The translations under genes and the position numbers were made by a program. From Trematomus loennbergii (lineage: Eukaryota; Chordata; Actinopteri; Perciformes; Nototheniidae), in NCBI GenBank assembly GCA_012861695.1, contig JAAOOA010000518.1, positions 124,001 through 188,000 of the forward strand: 64,000 nucleotides of DNA, given 5' to 3'. Shown here in pieces: positions 11,780-25,553 of this stretch. The notes under the pieces were generated by a model. It searched no databases, was not told the DNA's origin, and was given only the letters and a program-made list of their open reading frames with translations. Within the stretch, counting starts at the first letter, position 1, and every line of letters starts with the position of its first letter.

Positions 11780-12400
11780 GCTGATAAATGAGCAAAAAGT
11801 GCACTACAAAAGGAAATCACATTACCAGTTCAACTTGGAGAAGGAGAAGGAAAAGCAGTCATTAAGAAGAAAGGGATGGAGATCTGGCAGAAAAGGTGGG
11901 AGGAAGACCAGAAAGGCAAAGAGTATCATAAAGTTCAAAAGACAATCACAATTAATATTTATAAAGAAACAGAAGGGAGGAAATCATGATAGCTAGACTC
12001 AGACTAAATCACACAGCATTGAATGGTACGCTGTATGTCATGGGGAAAAGTGACAGAGATAAGTGTGGGAGTGGAGTAAAAGAAGATGTAGAACATATCT
12101 TGTTACATTGTGACATCTATAAAGCTGAAAGAGAAAAGCTAAAGGCTGACGTTTTCGAGGCGGAGAGGGAGTGGAGTGGTTGGTGTTTTGGGAACAAAAG
12201 GAGAGGGAGTGAGAGCTACCAGAAAGGCACTGTTTGCCTTCTTGAGTGAAATTGGGGTTGGGAAAATAATTTGACAATGGGTCAGGAAAGATCATAGATT
12301 TTTATTTTTGTTTTATTTGTTTCATGTTTTTTGTTGATTTATTTATATTTTTGATTAGATCATAGGTTGAGAGATGGAATGATTATGATGATTCATACTC

Positions 12401-12951
12401 TTGTACAGTAGGTGGCGGTATGCACCTTTTAAAATCAAGAGAAGAAGAAGACTGAATGAGAGCGGGAGATGGGAGGCGGGGCTTATGGGAACACTCTACT
12501 GCGCATGCTCTGTGGGCCCACATCCCGGTACTTCTGCTCTCGACCATGCTCTCAGGCAGGATCCAGTTGTTGTAAAGCTTCCATCAGTCGGAGTCTCTAT
12601 CAGCTCTCATTCATATTAATCTGTGATATATTAGAATATAACCCGTTCCTCTCAGGAGAAGAAGAGACGAGAGGAGCTTTAGAACAATTCCACCTCTTCA
12701 TCCGGGTCCTTATCTGCTGCTAGCTGCTTCATGCTAGGTGGCTAATGCTAGTCGGTGAACATCAACAAACTGAAGAACAAAGAGGAGCAGGAACACCGGG
12801 TAATACTGTGTACTTTTACTATAATACTGTGTACTTTTACTATAGCACTGAGTTGTTTTACTACTGATAACACTGAGTACTTTAAAACTGATAATACTTG
12901 GTACTTTTTTAATTTGGAGCTGTTAATCGATCATTCCTCACAGCAGGCTAA
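12401..12951 (+). promoter_or_regulatory. Promoter-like segment with a possible orphan first exon
   Basis: This is a moderately GC-rich stretch with GGAGGCGGGGCTTATGGG (an Sp1-type GC box) near 12,470 and CTGCGCATGCTC (NRF-1-like) near 12,499. A reading block at about 12,755-12,799 (INKLKNKEEQEHR) then meets a donor-like CACCGG|GTAATA. It resembles the start of a zinc-finger-type gene whose body is absent. No downstream exon is identifiable before the next LINE piece, so the promoter role is inferred. Confidence 0.35.
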
Positions 12952-13508
12952 CCAAGATGGCAGCGCAGACAGCAGCAGCTAGCTCTCCCGAGTCTTCAGT
13001 GTTTTTAACGTGTGTTCGTCTAGTTCACTTCTAACATCCCGAACCGATAGTACCGTCAGGAGTATACAGTACAGTCGTGAGTTCTTGCTGGACAAGGAAA
13101 TAACAACAAAACAAACAATAGACGCCACGCTGGCAGAGGTACTCAGCGGCTTTGGAATACGTTCAACCTCGTGCTGAATAGCCCGCTATTCCGAGCATCA
13201 TGGCTAATGTTCGCTCACTGGACAATAACATGGACATCATAAGACTACTCCGGTCGACCCAGAGTGGGATGAGAGAGGGCTGTGTGTACGTTTTGACGGA
13301 ATCATGGCTAAATGACAACATCCCAGACTCTGCCATTCAGCTCGACCGGCTAACATGCTACGCTCAGACAGAGCTACGGTTAGCGGGGGGAGAGCCGCGG
13401 TGTGATTGTTTACATCAGTGATGCTTGGTGTAGGGACGCTGTGGTTTTCTACAAACACTGTTCGCCGCTGGCGGAGTTTATGTTCGTGAAGTGCAGGCCT
13501 TTCCATCT
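12952..13508 (+). mobile_element. 5' part of a LINE with endonuclease remnant
   Basis: The sequence starts near AAGATGGCAGCGCAGACAG. From 13,200 it reads ANVRSLDNNMDIIRLLRS, then CVYVLTESWLNDNIPDSA, the start of an apurinic endonuclease domain of the fish CR1/L2/Rex type. One frameshift near 13,393 leads to IVYISDAWCRDAVVF and FVKCRPFHL. It stops abruptly where zinc-finger copy B begins, so 13,508/13,509 is a duplication breakpoint. Confidence 0.7.
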
Positions 13509-13847
13509 TACCCTAACCTGCTAGCAGGATGGAGTTAATTTCTTCCCACCTCTGCTGTTAAGCTACTTCTTAGCTGTATATTGGTTTTGTGTTGACTGTA
13601 GTGTTAATACTTATTTCAGAGACCCAGCAGGAGAAGGAGCACTGAGAGCAGCATGGAGGAGAACAAAGAGACCCCAGAACTCAGGTCAGTGTTCACTTCG
13701 TCACAATATATTCCTAACACTGCTATCCCTTACACTGGGGGACATTTGTGTTATTTAAGGACTTTAAACCTGTACTTTTGTTTAAGGATAAACAACCTTG
13801 AACATTGTGGGTTTTATTTTACAGACTCTTATATTTAGATATGGGTT
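13509..13847 (+). pseudogene. Zinc-finger leader exon, copy B
   Basis: Copy B starts at CCCTAACCTGCTAGCAGG. The exon is 13,620-13,684 with ATG at 13,653. One C fewer than in copies A and D changes the end to [11 protein letters not shown] and the splice phase to 2, so it would not join a phase-0 finger exon in frame. No zinc-finger exon follows before block X, so this is a headpiece without a body. The 57-bp array starts in its intron. Confidence 0.75.
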
Positions 13848-15665
13848 CAGGTGTATATCCGTATGTAGTGTCTCTACTTTAAAGAGTCCTCTCCTGCAGA
13901 TGTTCAGGTGTATATCAGTATGTAGTATCTCTACTTTAAAGAGTCCTCTCCTGCAGATGTTCAGGTGTATATCAGTATGTAGTATCTCTACTTTAAAGAG
14001 TCCTCTCCTGCTGATGTTCAGGTGTATATCAGTATGTAGTGTCTCTACTTTAAAGAGTCCTCTCCTGCTGATGTTCAGGTGTATATCAGTATGTAGTGTC
14101 TCTACTTTAAAGAGTCCTCTCCTGCTGATGTTCAGGTGTATATCAGTGTGTCTCTACTTTAAAGAGTCCTCTCCTGCTGATGTTCAGGTGTATCACTAGT
14201 GTCTCTACTTTAAAGAGTCCTCTCCTGCTGATGTTCAGGTGTATCACAGTGTCTCTACTTTAAAGAGTCCTCTCCTGCTGATGTTCAGGTGTATATCAGT
14301 ATGTAGTATCTCTACTTTAAAGAGTCCTCTCCTGCTGATGTTCAGGTGTATATCATGTGTAGTGTCTCTACTTTAAAGAGTCCTCTCCTGCTGATGTTCA
14401 GGTGTATTTCAGTATGTAGTGTCTCTACTTTAAAGAGTCCTCTCCTGCTGATGTTCAGGTGTATTTCAGTATGTAGTGTCTCTACTTTAAAGAGTCCTCT
14501 CCTGCTGATGTTCAGGTGTATATCAGTATGTAGTGTCTCTACTTTAAAGAGTCCTCTCCTGCTGATGTTCAGGTGTATCACTAGTGTCTCTACTTTAAAG
14601 AGTCCTCTCCTGCTGATGTTCAGGTGTATCACTATGTCTCTACTTTAAAGAGTCCTCTCCTGCTGATGTTCAGGTGTATATCAGTATGTAGTGTCTCTAC
14701 TTTAAAGAGTCCTCTCCTGCTGATGTTCAGGTGTATATCAGTATGTAGTGTCTCTACTTTAAAGAGTCCTCTCCTGCTGATGTTCAGGTGTATATCAGTA
14801 TGTAGTATCTCTACTTTAAAGAGTCCTCTCCTGCTGATGTTCAGGTGTATATCAGTATGTAGTGTCTCTACTTTAAAGAGTCTCTCCTGCTGATGTTCAG
14901 GTGTATCAGTAGTGTCTCTACTTTAAAGAGTCCTCTCCTGCTGATGTTCAGGTGTATATCAGTATGTAGTGTCTCTACTTTAAAGAGTCCTCTCCTGCTG
15001 ATGTTCAGGTGTATATGTAGTTTCTCTACTTTAAAGAGTCCTCTCCTGCTGATGTTCAGGTGTATATCAGTATGTAGTGTCTCTACTTTAAAGAGTCCTC
15101 TCCTGCTGATGTTCAGGTGTATATCAGTATCTAGTGTCTCTACTTTAAAGAGTCCTCTCCTGCTGATGTTCAGGTGTATATCAGTATGTAGTGTCTCTAC
15201 TTTAAAGAGTCCTCTCCTGCTGATGTTCAGGTGTATATCAGTATGTAGTGTCTCTACTTTAAAGTCTCTCCTGCTGATGTTCAGGTGTATATCAGTATGT
15301 AGTGTCTCTACTTTAAAGAGTCCTCTCCTGCTGATGTTCAGGTGTATATCAGTATGTAGTGTCTCTACTTTAAAGAGTCCTCTCCTGCTGATGTTCAGGT
15401 GTATATCAGTATGTAGTGTCTCTACTTTAAAGAGTCCTCTCCTGCTGATGTTCAGGTGTATCACTAGTGTCTCTACTTTAAAGAGTCCTCTCCTGCTGAT
15501 GTTCAGGTGTATCACTAGTGTCTCTACTTTAAAGAGTCCTCTCCTGCTGATGTTCAGGTGTATATCAGTATGTAGTGTCTCTACTTTAAAGAGTCCTCTC
15601 CTGCTGATGTTCAGGTGTATATCAGTATGTAGTGTCTCTACTTTAAAGGGTATTCTCCTGCTGAT
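13848..15665 (+). repeat. 57-bp minisatellite array B (largest)
   Basis: About 32 units of the same 57-bp repeat as 791-1393. Several shorter units carry GTATCACTAGTG in place of GTATATCAGTATGTAGTG, which removes six bases. One unit lacks GTAT-CAGT words near 15,014. An early variant, CTGCAGATG, marks the left edge. Open frames on both strands are artefacts of the period of 19 codons. Confidence 0.95.
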
Positions 15666-18049
15666 GTAGTTTTGAATCCAAAATAGGTACTTTACGTGAT
15701 TCATGTAGATCTGCAATACAAATATTTTTTTGGGGGGGGGTCTGGGACCCGGAGTAATCTGCGTCCGGGAACTGTTATGTGCCATCATGAAGCGCATGGT
15801 GTTCTTTTTTTATTTATTATAATGAAGCGTGAGCTGTGTGCTCGAGTCTTCCTGTCTGTCGGCTGAACTCTGCTGCTCTGCGATGAGGGTCTAGCTTCAG
15901 CAGCTACATTACCTACGGGTGTGTTCGTTAATAGTAACTGTGCGGTCCCGAGTCACTGTGGCACAGACTGGACAGCTGTTGGAACGAGCCGTTCAGGTGT
16001 TCAGTGCAGAGCTCCCTGTCGGAGCGGCAGAGTGTGATGTGAACTGAAACGTTTTTCTGTCGCAATATTATTTAAGGAATCGTTGAGCTAGCAAACTATT
16101 ATACATTGTCACTATCTGCTAACGTTAGCTTTAGTTTTTCTAATCGTTTTTTTCATAGGCTATAAACAGTGGTCGTACAAGTATAGATATTATACTTGAG
16201 TAAAAGTAGAAGTACTCAGATCTTGTACTAGAATAAAAGTAGAAGTACCAGAGTGTAGGAACAATCCTGCAATCAAAATGTTCCTCAAGTAAAAGTAGAA
16301 AAGTATTATCATCAAATATAGTTAAAATAGCGACAGTAAAAGTAGTCATTGTGCAGATTGGTCCATTTCAGAATAATATATGATGTGTTTTATAATGATT
16401 GATCATTCAAGTTTTATCAAAGCTGGTAAAGGTGCAGCTTGTTTGAACAACTTTGTATACGGCAGGGTAGCTTGTGAATTTACTCCAGAGGCCTGTACTA
16501 CGAAGCCGGATTTTCGCTTGGCGAGCTAACTTCAGGGAAAACTCTGGGTTTCCGGTCCTACGACGTTGGTTATTTTCTTAACAGGCTAGCCTGTTCCGGA
16601 GCAGGTTAGGTCCCAGGCTAAGAGGTCAACTCAGTGAAAGCACCGCCTGCTGACCAATCAGAGCTCAGTGTGCAGAGTTTAAAGCGATCAAGTCATATTA
16701 CAGGAGAAAGGAAATACAGTTTAGACTGCCGTTGCAGGAAAGACGGCCGGCAAAAATCACAGACTGTGTGAACGTGAAAATGAATAGAATATCACCTCCC
16801 ATCTTCAGAGCAATCCGACTATTATAACATTAGCGTTAAGAAAACGTACTTACATATCTGCCACGACATAAGTAACCGGATCAAAGTAACATTAAGTACA
16901 GTCCGCGGCACTGTGAGTGCAGACGTCGATGTGTTCCATTATCATTCATATCATATCACATCACAATGTATCATATATTTCCTTATCTGAGTCAGCTTCT
17001 TGAGCCGTATCTGGCCGTGCAACACTCAGTGTCACATACTGTATGCAGAAGTATTATTTTAAAGGAGAGGTGTCATGCTTTTCCGGTTATTACCCGTCCC
17101 CTTGTGTGTTATGAAGGTTTTTATGCATGTAAACGGTGTGCAGAGTCAAAATCCTCAAAGTACACCCTGTAGCGAGTAAAACTCTAACACAGAAAATACC
17201 TCCCCAAAACGCCTCGTTGGAGATACTTCATTGTCCATTTGATTCTTCCGGGACGGCATGATGTCAAGCCGTACCCGGAACGAAATGGACCAATCCGTGG
17301 AGCCGTTACGTCCGCGGAGCCATTACGTTAAGTCCCCGCTGATTGGTTCAAATCAGCTCAGCTGATTTCTCCTCCCTGGCTGCAGGCTGATAACAGACAG
17401 TTGGGATCGCGGCAAAATTCTCTCTGCAGACCCATTCTCTCTGCAGACCCATTCTCTCTGCAGACCCATTCTCACAGCATTTATCAACCTTTTTCTTACT
17501 CAATATCAAGCCACACTTATTGTTTTTACTTCGGCTGTGACTTTGTGTGTGCTCAGGATGAGTTTGGCTGTGTTTCGCTATGTATCCTAAACAAGGAAAC
17601 AACACCTCCACGGAGCTCAGCGCGATTCACAACGTCCCGACCAATCAGAGCACACTGTGCTCACAGTGAGGGTGGGGGCTGGAGCTATTGGAGCTACAAC
17701 GAGCCGTTAAAGGCAGAGAGTGAAATTCAGTGAATACACGTAGTTTACAGAGATGCTGTATGAGAAACCAATGTGAGTTTGGAAAATGCACAATATAAAT
17801 CTATTTTAGTAGACCTCAACAATGGAATTATGATCAGTGGAAATGGCCATGACACCTCTCCTTTAAGCAACACATTAAGTTGACGAAACACTCGAGTCAA
17901 ATGTAATTAAAGTCAGATCCACTCGTGTCTTAGACGGGGCAGTGATTTCATAAACCTGTTAATGTACGCATTCAAACACTTTTTCTTTTACCAGCTGTAT
18001 TCACCTTGCAGGTGCAGCTATGTGACTTTCATCCTGGATAAAGTGTTTA
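15666..18049. repeat. Duplicated block X, copy 1
   Basis: The block matches 20,131-22,534 over its whole length, displaced about 4.43 kb (GGGTCTGGGACCCGG at 15,739 and 20,166). It contains several repeats: a TACTTGAGTAAAAGTAGAAG segment at about 16,165-16,350 that resembles Tol2-type hAT termini; a GCCTGTACTACGAAGCCGG segment from about 16,485 seen widely in fish as a transposon end; CCAATCAGAG boxes; and a TTAA-target element at 17,063-17,862. There is no supported coding sequence. Confidence 0.85.
17063..17862. mobile_element. TTAA-target element (AGGAGAGGTGTCATG family), in block X1
   Basis: The element is 800 bp between TTAA at 17,059-17,062 and TTAA at 17,863-17,866. Its inverted ends are AGGAGAGGTGTCATG and CATGACACCTCTCCT. 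The same family is at 21,489-22,345 and 41,514-43,359, with fragments at 58,695 and 60,021. A 17-bp tandem (CTCTGCAGACCCATTCT) at 17,417-17,470 has three units here. Kolobok or piggyBac type cannot be decided without a transposase. Confidence 0.85.
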
Positions 18050-18590
18050 AGTCATGGGTCTGCAACCTTTTTGACCAAAAGAGCCATTTTGCCCCTTTTC
18101 CAACACTTTTTTTTGTCTGGAGCCGCAAAAACATATTTGTTGTATATATTGTTATATCATAGACAAAAACTACAGTTTTTTTGCATTTATTATGTATATG
18201 TTAACAAGTAAACTAGCTGTTCACACTATTCCTAATATTACCCATAAATATTAGCAGATTCTATTTTATTTTTAAAACAAATTGATGTAAATACATACAC
18301 ACATCGGTATGTTGTATAAATATTGCAAATCAAAACCTTTATTCACTACTTATTACCAAAATCGTAGTTCTATCTCCGGTAATCATGCATTCAAATGTCC
18401 CGCCACGAACTTCCGGGAACTATTGATTCTCCCTGAACCACGTGACGATCAAGCATTTTGGACTTCCGTTGTCATAACTCTCTCTCTATGGCGCTGCCTA
18501 ACCCTAACCTGCTAGCAGGATGGAGTTAATTTCTTCCCACCTCTGCTGTTAAGCTACTTCTTAGCTGTAGATTGGTTTTGTGTTGACTGT
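18050..18590 (+). pseudogene. Zinc-finger 5' block, copy C, truncated before its leader exon
   Basis: It matches copies A and D from GGGTCTGCAACC through GGTTTTGTGTTGACTGTA. It then jumps directly into the 57-bp array at about 18,591, so the ATG-bearing leader exon is deleted. It is a promoter copy without a gene. Confidence 0.75.
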
Positions 18591-18814
18591 ATGTAGTGTC
18601 TCTACTTTAAAGAGTCCTCTCCTGCTGATGTTCAGGTATATCAGTATGTAGTGTCTCTACTTTAAAGAGTCCTCTCCTGCTGATGTTCAGGTGTATATCA
18701 GTATGTAGTGTCTCTACTTTAAAGAGTCCTCTCCTGCTGATGTTCAGGTGTATATCAGTATGTAGTGTCTCTACTTTAAAGAGTCCTCTCCTGCTGATGT
18801 TCAGTGTATATCTT

Positions 18815-19187
18815 AGACCCTCCAGAAAAACGCGGGCTAAAATCCTGATTATGCGAGCTAAAATCCTTGATTATGCGGGCTAAAATCCTTGATTATGCGA
18901 GCTAAAATCCTTGATTATGCGGGCTAAAATCCTTGATTATGCGCTTAAACATGCGGGGTTTTTATGTGATTGTATGCGGTGAAGTTGCGAAATATGCTAA
19001 ATATGCGAAAAGTTGCAAAATATGCGAGAAGCGGAAAAAAGGTGATTTTTCTCCCACACCCTGTTACTAAGCTACTACTGAATGAAAGTGAGCCCTTTTA
19101 AAGAGTTCCTATGATAAACAAGCATACTAGAAGCAAGCTACATCACAAAGTGTTATTTATGTATTTATATATGGGCTATTTTAATCA

Positions 19188-19225
<38 letters not shown>

Positions 19226-19784
19226 TCTCCGCCTCATTCTGTTTTCATGTACTCGTTCGTTATCTGACCAGCTTCAATCTTGTAGGCTACTCACCTCGTT
19301 TCTTGTAGCCCTCGAAACGGTTTTGGAGGTTGATGCCTCGTGAACGCGAGTTGTTTGGCTTTCTTGTCCGCAGCAGCAGAAAGCATTTTCGAATGTTTGA
19401 ATGAATCAAAGTTTTCTCTATGCTCCAACACACAGTTGCACGGGGTGCAGAATAGTTTCCCCCCACTTTCGCGCAAGACATCAGGGTACTGCTTTGCCCT
19501 CTTTAGCAGAAATGTTCGTCGGTAAATGAGATGGATTCAATTTTTTGATCTTGGTGTGTTCTCTCTCGTGTGAGTTCCACACGTTCACTCTACGGTGTTG
19601 TTTACCTGCGCGAGCTGATGACATCACTACTTCACGTTAACTTTTTTTCCCCTCAACTTTGTGTGGAAAAATGCGGGGATTATGCGACCTTTTAATAAAT
19701 ATGCGCCCTTTTAAAAATCTGCGCCATTTTGCTGATTATGCGGTAAACAATGCGATCGCATAATCGCATTTTTCTGGAGGGTCT
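18815..19784 (-). mobile_element. hAT-type element with CGGBP1-like finger, inserted in array C
   Basis: The element is 970 bp with inverted ends AGACCCTCCAGAAAAA and TTTTTCTGGAGGGTCT. The flanks TATATCTT and AATATCTG share six of eight bases and fit an 8-bp duplication of the array word TATATCTG with one change on each side. About five subterminal repeats of ~24 bp (GCTAAAATCCTTGATTATGCG) lie at 18,835-18,950. The minus strand encodes a zinc-finger remnant (next entry). hAT assignment rests on TSD length and that domain. Confidence 0.7.
19291..19545 (-). pseudogene. CGGBP1-like/BED-type zinc-finger remnant of the hAT element
   Basis: On the minus strand the reading is PSHLPTNISAK, a one-base frame change, then RAKQYPDVLRES and GGKLFCTPCNCVLEHRENF, then DSFKHSKM. 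The C-X2-C (FCTPC) and the spaced His residues match the single N-terminal finger of CGGBP1 and related hAT transposases. This is a DNA-binding domain only. The catalytic hAT core and dimerisation region are absent, so the element is an internal-deletion derivative. Host CGGBP1 in amniotes is thought to derive from a hAT transposase; this copy is a transposon remnant, not that gene. Confidence 0.6.
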
Positions 19785-20130
19785 AATATCTGTATGTAGT
19801 GTCTCTACTTTAAAGAGTCCTCTCTACTTTAAAGAGTCCTCTCCTACTGATGTTCCGGTGTATATCAGTATGTAGTGTCTCTACTTTAAAGAGTCCTCTC
19901 CTGCTGATGTTCAGGTGTATATCAGTATGTAGTGTCTCTACTTTAAAGAGTCCTCTCCTGCTGATGTTCAGGTGTATATCAGTATGTAGTGTCTCTACTT
20001 TAAAGAGTCCTCTCCTGCTGATGTTCAGGTGTATATCAGTATGTAGTGTCTCTAATTTAAAGAGTCCTCTCCTGCTGATGTTCAGGTTAATCAGTATGTA
20101 GTGTCTCTACTTTAAAGAGTCCTCTCCAGC

Positions 20131-22534
20131 TGATGCCGTTTGAATCAGAATTTTTTTGGGGGGGGGGTCTGGGACCCGGAGTAATCTGCGGCAGGGAGCT
20201 GTTATGTGCCATCATGAAGCGCATGGTGTTATTTTTTTATATTATAATGAAGCGCGAGCTGTGTGCTCGAGTCTTCCTGTCTGTCGGCTGAACTCTGCTG
20301 CTCTGCGATGAGGGTCTAGCTTCAGCAGCTACATTACCTACGGGTGTGTTCGTTAATAGTAACTGTGCGGTTCCGAGTCACTGTGGCACAGACTGGACAG
20401 CTGTTAGAACGAGCCGTTCAGGTGTTCAGTGCAGAGCTCCCTGTCGGAGCGGCAGAGTGTGATGTGAACTGAAACGTTTTTCTGTCGCAATATTATTTAA
20501 GGAATCGTTGAGCTAGCAAACTATATACATTGTCACTATCTGCTAACGTTAGCTTTAGCCTTCGTTTTCTAATTGTTTTTTTCATAGGCTATAAACAGTG
20601 GTCGTACAAGTATAGACATTATACTTGAGTAAAAGTAGAAGTACTCAGATCTTGTACTAGAATAAAAGTAGAAGTACCAGAGTGTAGGAACAATCCTGCA
20701 ATCAAAATGTTCCTCAAGTAAAAGTAGAAAAGTATTATCAAAATATAGTGAAAGTAGCGACAGTAAAAGTAGTCATTGTGCAGATTGGTCTATTTCAGAA
20801 TAATATATGATATGTTTTATAATGATTGATCATTCAAGTTTTATCAAAGCTGGTAAAGGTGCAGCTAGTTTGAACGACTTTGTATACTGCAGGGTAGCTT
20901 GTGAATTTACTCCAGAGGCCTGTACTACGAAGCCGGATTTTCGCTTGGCGAGCTAACTTCAGGGAAAACTCTGGGTTTCCGGTCCTACGACGTTGGTTAT
21001 TTTCTTAACAGGCTAGCCTGTTCCGGAGCAGGTTAGGTCCCAGGCTAAGAGATCAACTCAGTGAAAGCACCGCCTGCTGACCAATCAGAGCTCAGTGTGC
21101 AGAGTTTAAAGCGATCAAGTCATATTACAGGAGAAAGGAAATACAGTTTAGACTGCCGTTGCAGGAAAGACGGCCGGCAAAAATCACAGACTGTGTGAAC
21201 GTGAAAATTAATAGAATATCCCTCCCATCTTCAGAGCAATCTGACTATTATAACATTAGCGTTAAGAAAACGTACTTACATATCTGCCACAACATAAGTA
21301 ACCGGATCAGAGTAACATTAAGTACAGTCCGCGGCACTGTGAGTGCAGACGTCGATGTGTTCCATTATCATTCATATCATATCACATCACAATGTATCAT
21401 ATATTTCCTTATCTGAGTCAGCTTCTTGAGCCGTATCTGGTCGTGCAACACTCAGTGTCACATACTGTATGCAGAAGTATTATTTTAAAGGAGAGGTGTC
21501 ATGCTTTTCCGGTTATGACCAGTCCCCTTGTGTGTTATGAAGGTTTTTATGCATGTAAACGGTGTGCAGAGTCTAAATCCTCAAAGTACACCCTGTAGCG
21601 AGTAAAACTCTAACACATAAAATACCTCCCCAAAACGCCTCGTTGGAGATACGTCATTGTCCATTTGATTCTTCCGGGACGCCATGATGTCAAGCCGTAC
21701 CCGGAACGAAATGGACCAATCCGTGGAGCCGTTCCGTTCCGTCCGCGGAGCCGTTACGTTAAGCCCCCGCTGATTGGTCCAAATTGACCAATCCACGGAG
21801 CAGGCAGCTCTGCTGATTTCTCCTCCCTGGCTGCAGGCTGATAACAGACAGTTGGGATCGTGGAGAAATTCTCTCTGCAGACCCATTCTCTCTGCAGACC
21901 CATTCTCTCTGCAGACCCATTCTCTCTGCAGACCCATTCTCTGCAGACCCATTCTCACAGCGTTTATCAACCTTTTTCTTACTCAATATCAAGCCACACT
22001 TATTGTTTTTACTTCGGCTGTGAGTTTGTGTGTGCTCAGGATGAGTTTGGCTGTGTTTGGCTATGTATCCTAAACAAGGAAACAACACCTCCACGGAGCT
22101 CAGCGCGATTCACAACGTCCCGACCAATCAGAGCACACTGTGCTCACAGGGAGGGTGGGGGCTGGAGCTTTGGAGCTACAACGAGCCGTTAAAGGCAGAG
22201 AGTGAAATTCAGTGAATACACGTAGTTTACAGAGATGCTGTATGAGAAACCAATGCGAGTTTGGAAAAATGCACAGTATAAATCTATTTTAGTAGACCTC
22301 AACAATGGAATTATGATCAGTGGAAATGGCCATGACACCTCTCCTTTAAGCAATACATTAAGTTGACGAAACACTCGAGTCAAATGTAATTAAAGTCAGA
22401 TCCACTCGTGTCTTAGACGGGGCAGTGATTTCATAAACCTGTTAATTACGCATTCAAACACTTTTTCTTTTACCAGCTGTATTCACCTTGCAGGTGCAAC
22501 TATGTGACTTTCATCCTGGATAAAGTGTTTAAGT
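20131..22534. repeat. Duplicated block X, copy 2
   Basis: A near-identical second copy of 15,666-18,049. Small differences are a shorter left edge, an extra short segment near 21,780-21,800 (AATTGACCAATCCACGG) and more units of the 17-bp tandem (five to six at about 21,868-21,955, against three). No gene is supported. Confidence 0.85.
21489..22345. mobile_element. TTAA-target element (AGGAGAGGTGTCATG family), in block X2
   Basis: 857 bp between TTAA at 21,485-21,488 and TTAA at 22,346-22,349. The ends match the X1 copy. The size difference is mostly the expanded 17-bp tandem and one short insertion. It was duplicated with block X, not inserted independently. Confidence 0.85.
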
Positions 22535-23127
22535 CAGGGTCTGCAACCTTTTTGACCAAAAGAGCCATTTTGCCCCCTTTTCCAACACTTTTTTTTGTCT
22601 GGAGCCGCAAAACATATTTGTTGTATATTTGTTATATCATAGACAAAAACTACAGTTTTTTTGCATTTATTATGTATATGTTAACAAGTAAACTAGCTGT
22701 TCACACTATTCCTAATATTACCCATAAATATTAGCAGATTCTATTTTATTTTTAAAACAAATTGATGTAAATACATACACATATCGGTATGTTGTATAAA
22801 TATTGCAAATCAAAACCTTTATTCACTACTTATTACCAAAAATCGTAGTTCTATCTCCGGTAATCATGCATTCAAATGTCCCGCCACGAACTTCCGGGGA
22901 ACTATTGATTCTCCCTGAACCACGTGACGATCAAGCATTTTGGACTTCCGTTGTCATAACTCTCTCTCTACATGGCGCTGCCTAACCCTAACCTGCTAGC
23001 AGGATGGAGTTAATTTCTTCCCACCTCTGCTGTTAAGCTACTTCTTAGCTGTAGATTGGTTTTGTGTTGACTGTAGTGTTAATACTTATTTCAGAGACCC
23101 AGGCGGAGAAGGAGCACCAAGAGCAGC

Positions 23128-25497
<2,370 letters not shown>

Positions 25498-25553
25498 GAG
25501 AAACCATACAGCTATATGTGGGAAAGCCTTTACTCAAATCAGTTCCCTTAGAC

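Larger units (their letters stand above)
10207..12400 (+). mobile_element. Degenerate I-like LINE: reverse transcriptase end, RNase H and C-terminal knuckle
   Basis: This is the 3' half of a non-LTR retrotransposon. At 10,217-10,257 the frame reads QSALYADDGAIW, containing the RT catalytic YADD. The RT thumb follows in broken frames (WSYNWGFKMSE, NEFKYLGLWFED) and is interrupted by an L2-type tail at 10,481-10,655. It resumes with KMHINQVETKCKKLL and YGCIVYGAAAKTSL. From 10,919 a 143-residue frame leads into RNase H: YTEGSK (the usual first Asp is Glu), TAEMLAV, CTDSLS and then PAHEGVKGNECA, which is amplified six times. A C-terminal C-X2-C...H...C knuckle lies near 12,060-12,110 (EDVEHILLHC). 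GTAGGTGGCGGTATGCACC near 12,408 looks like its 3' end. Stops and frameshifts make it inactive. Confidence 0.85.
18591..20130 (+). repeat. 57-bp minisatellite array C, split by a hAT element
   Basis: About four units lie at 18,591-18,814 and about six at 19,785-20,130. The two halves were one array before the insertion of 18,815-19,784. The last unit carries CTCCAGCTGATG, as array B's final unit does at its own edge with block X. Confidence 0.9.

Noticed and set aside
13848..15665. Regular repeats that might look like a CRISPR array
   Set aside because: Units are directly adjacent with no unique spacers and differ only by point changes; the host is a vertebrate.
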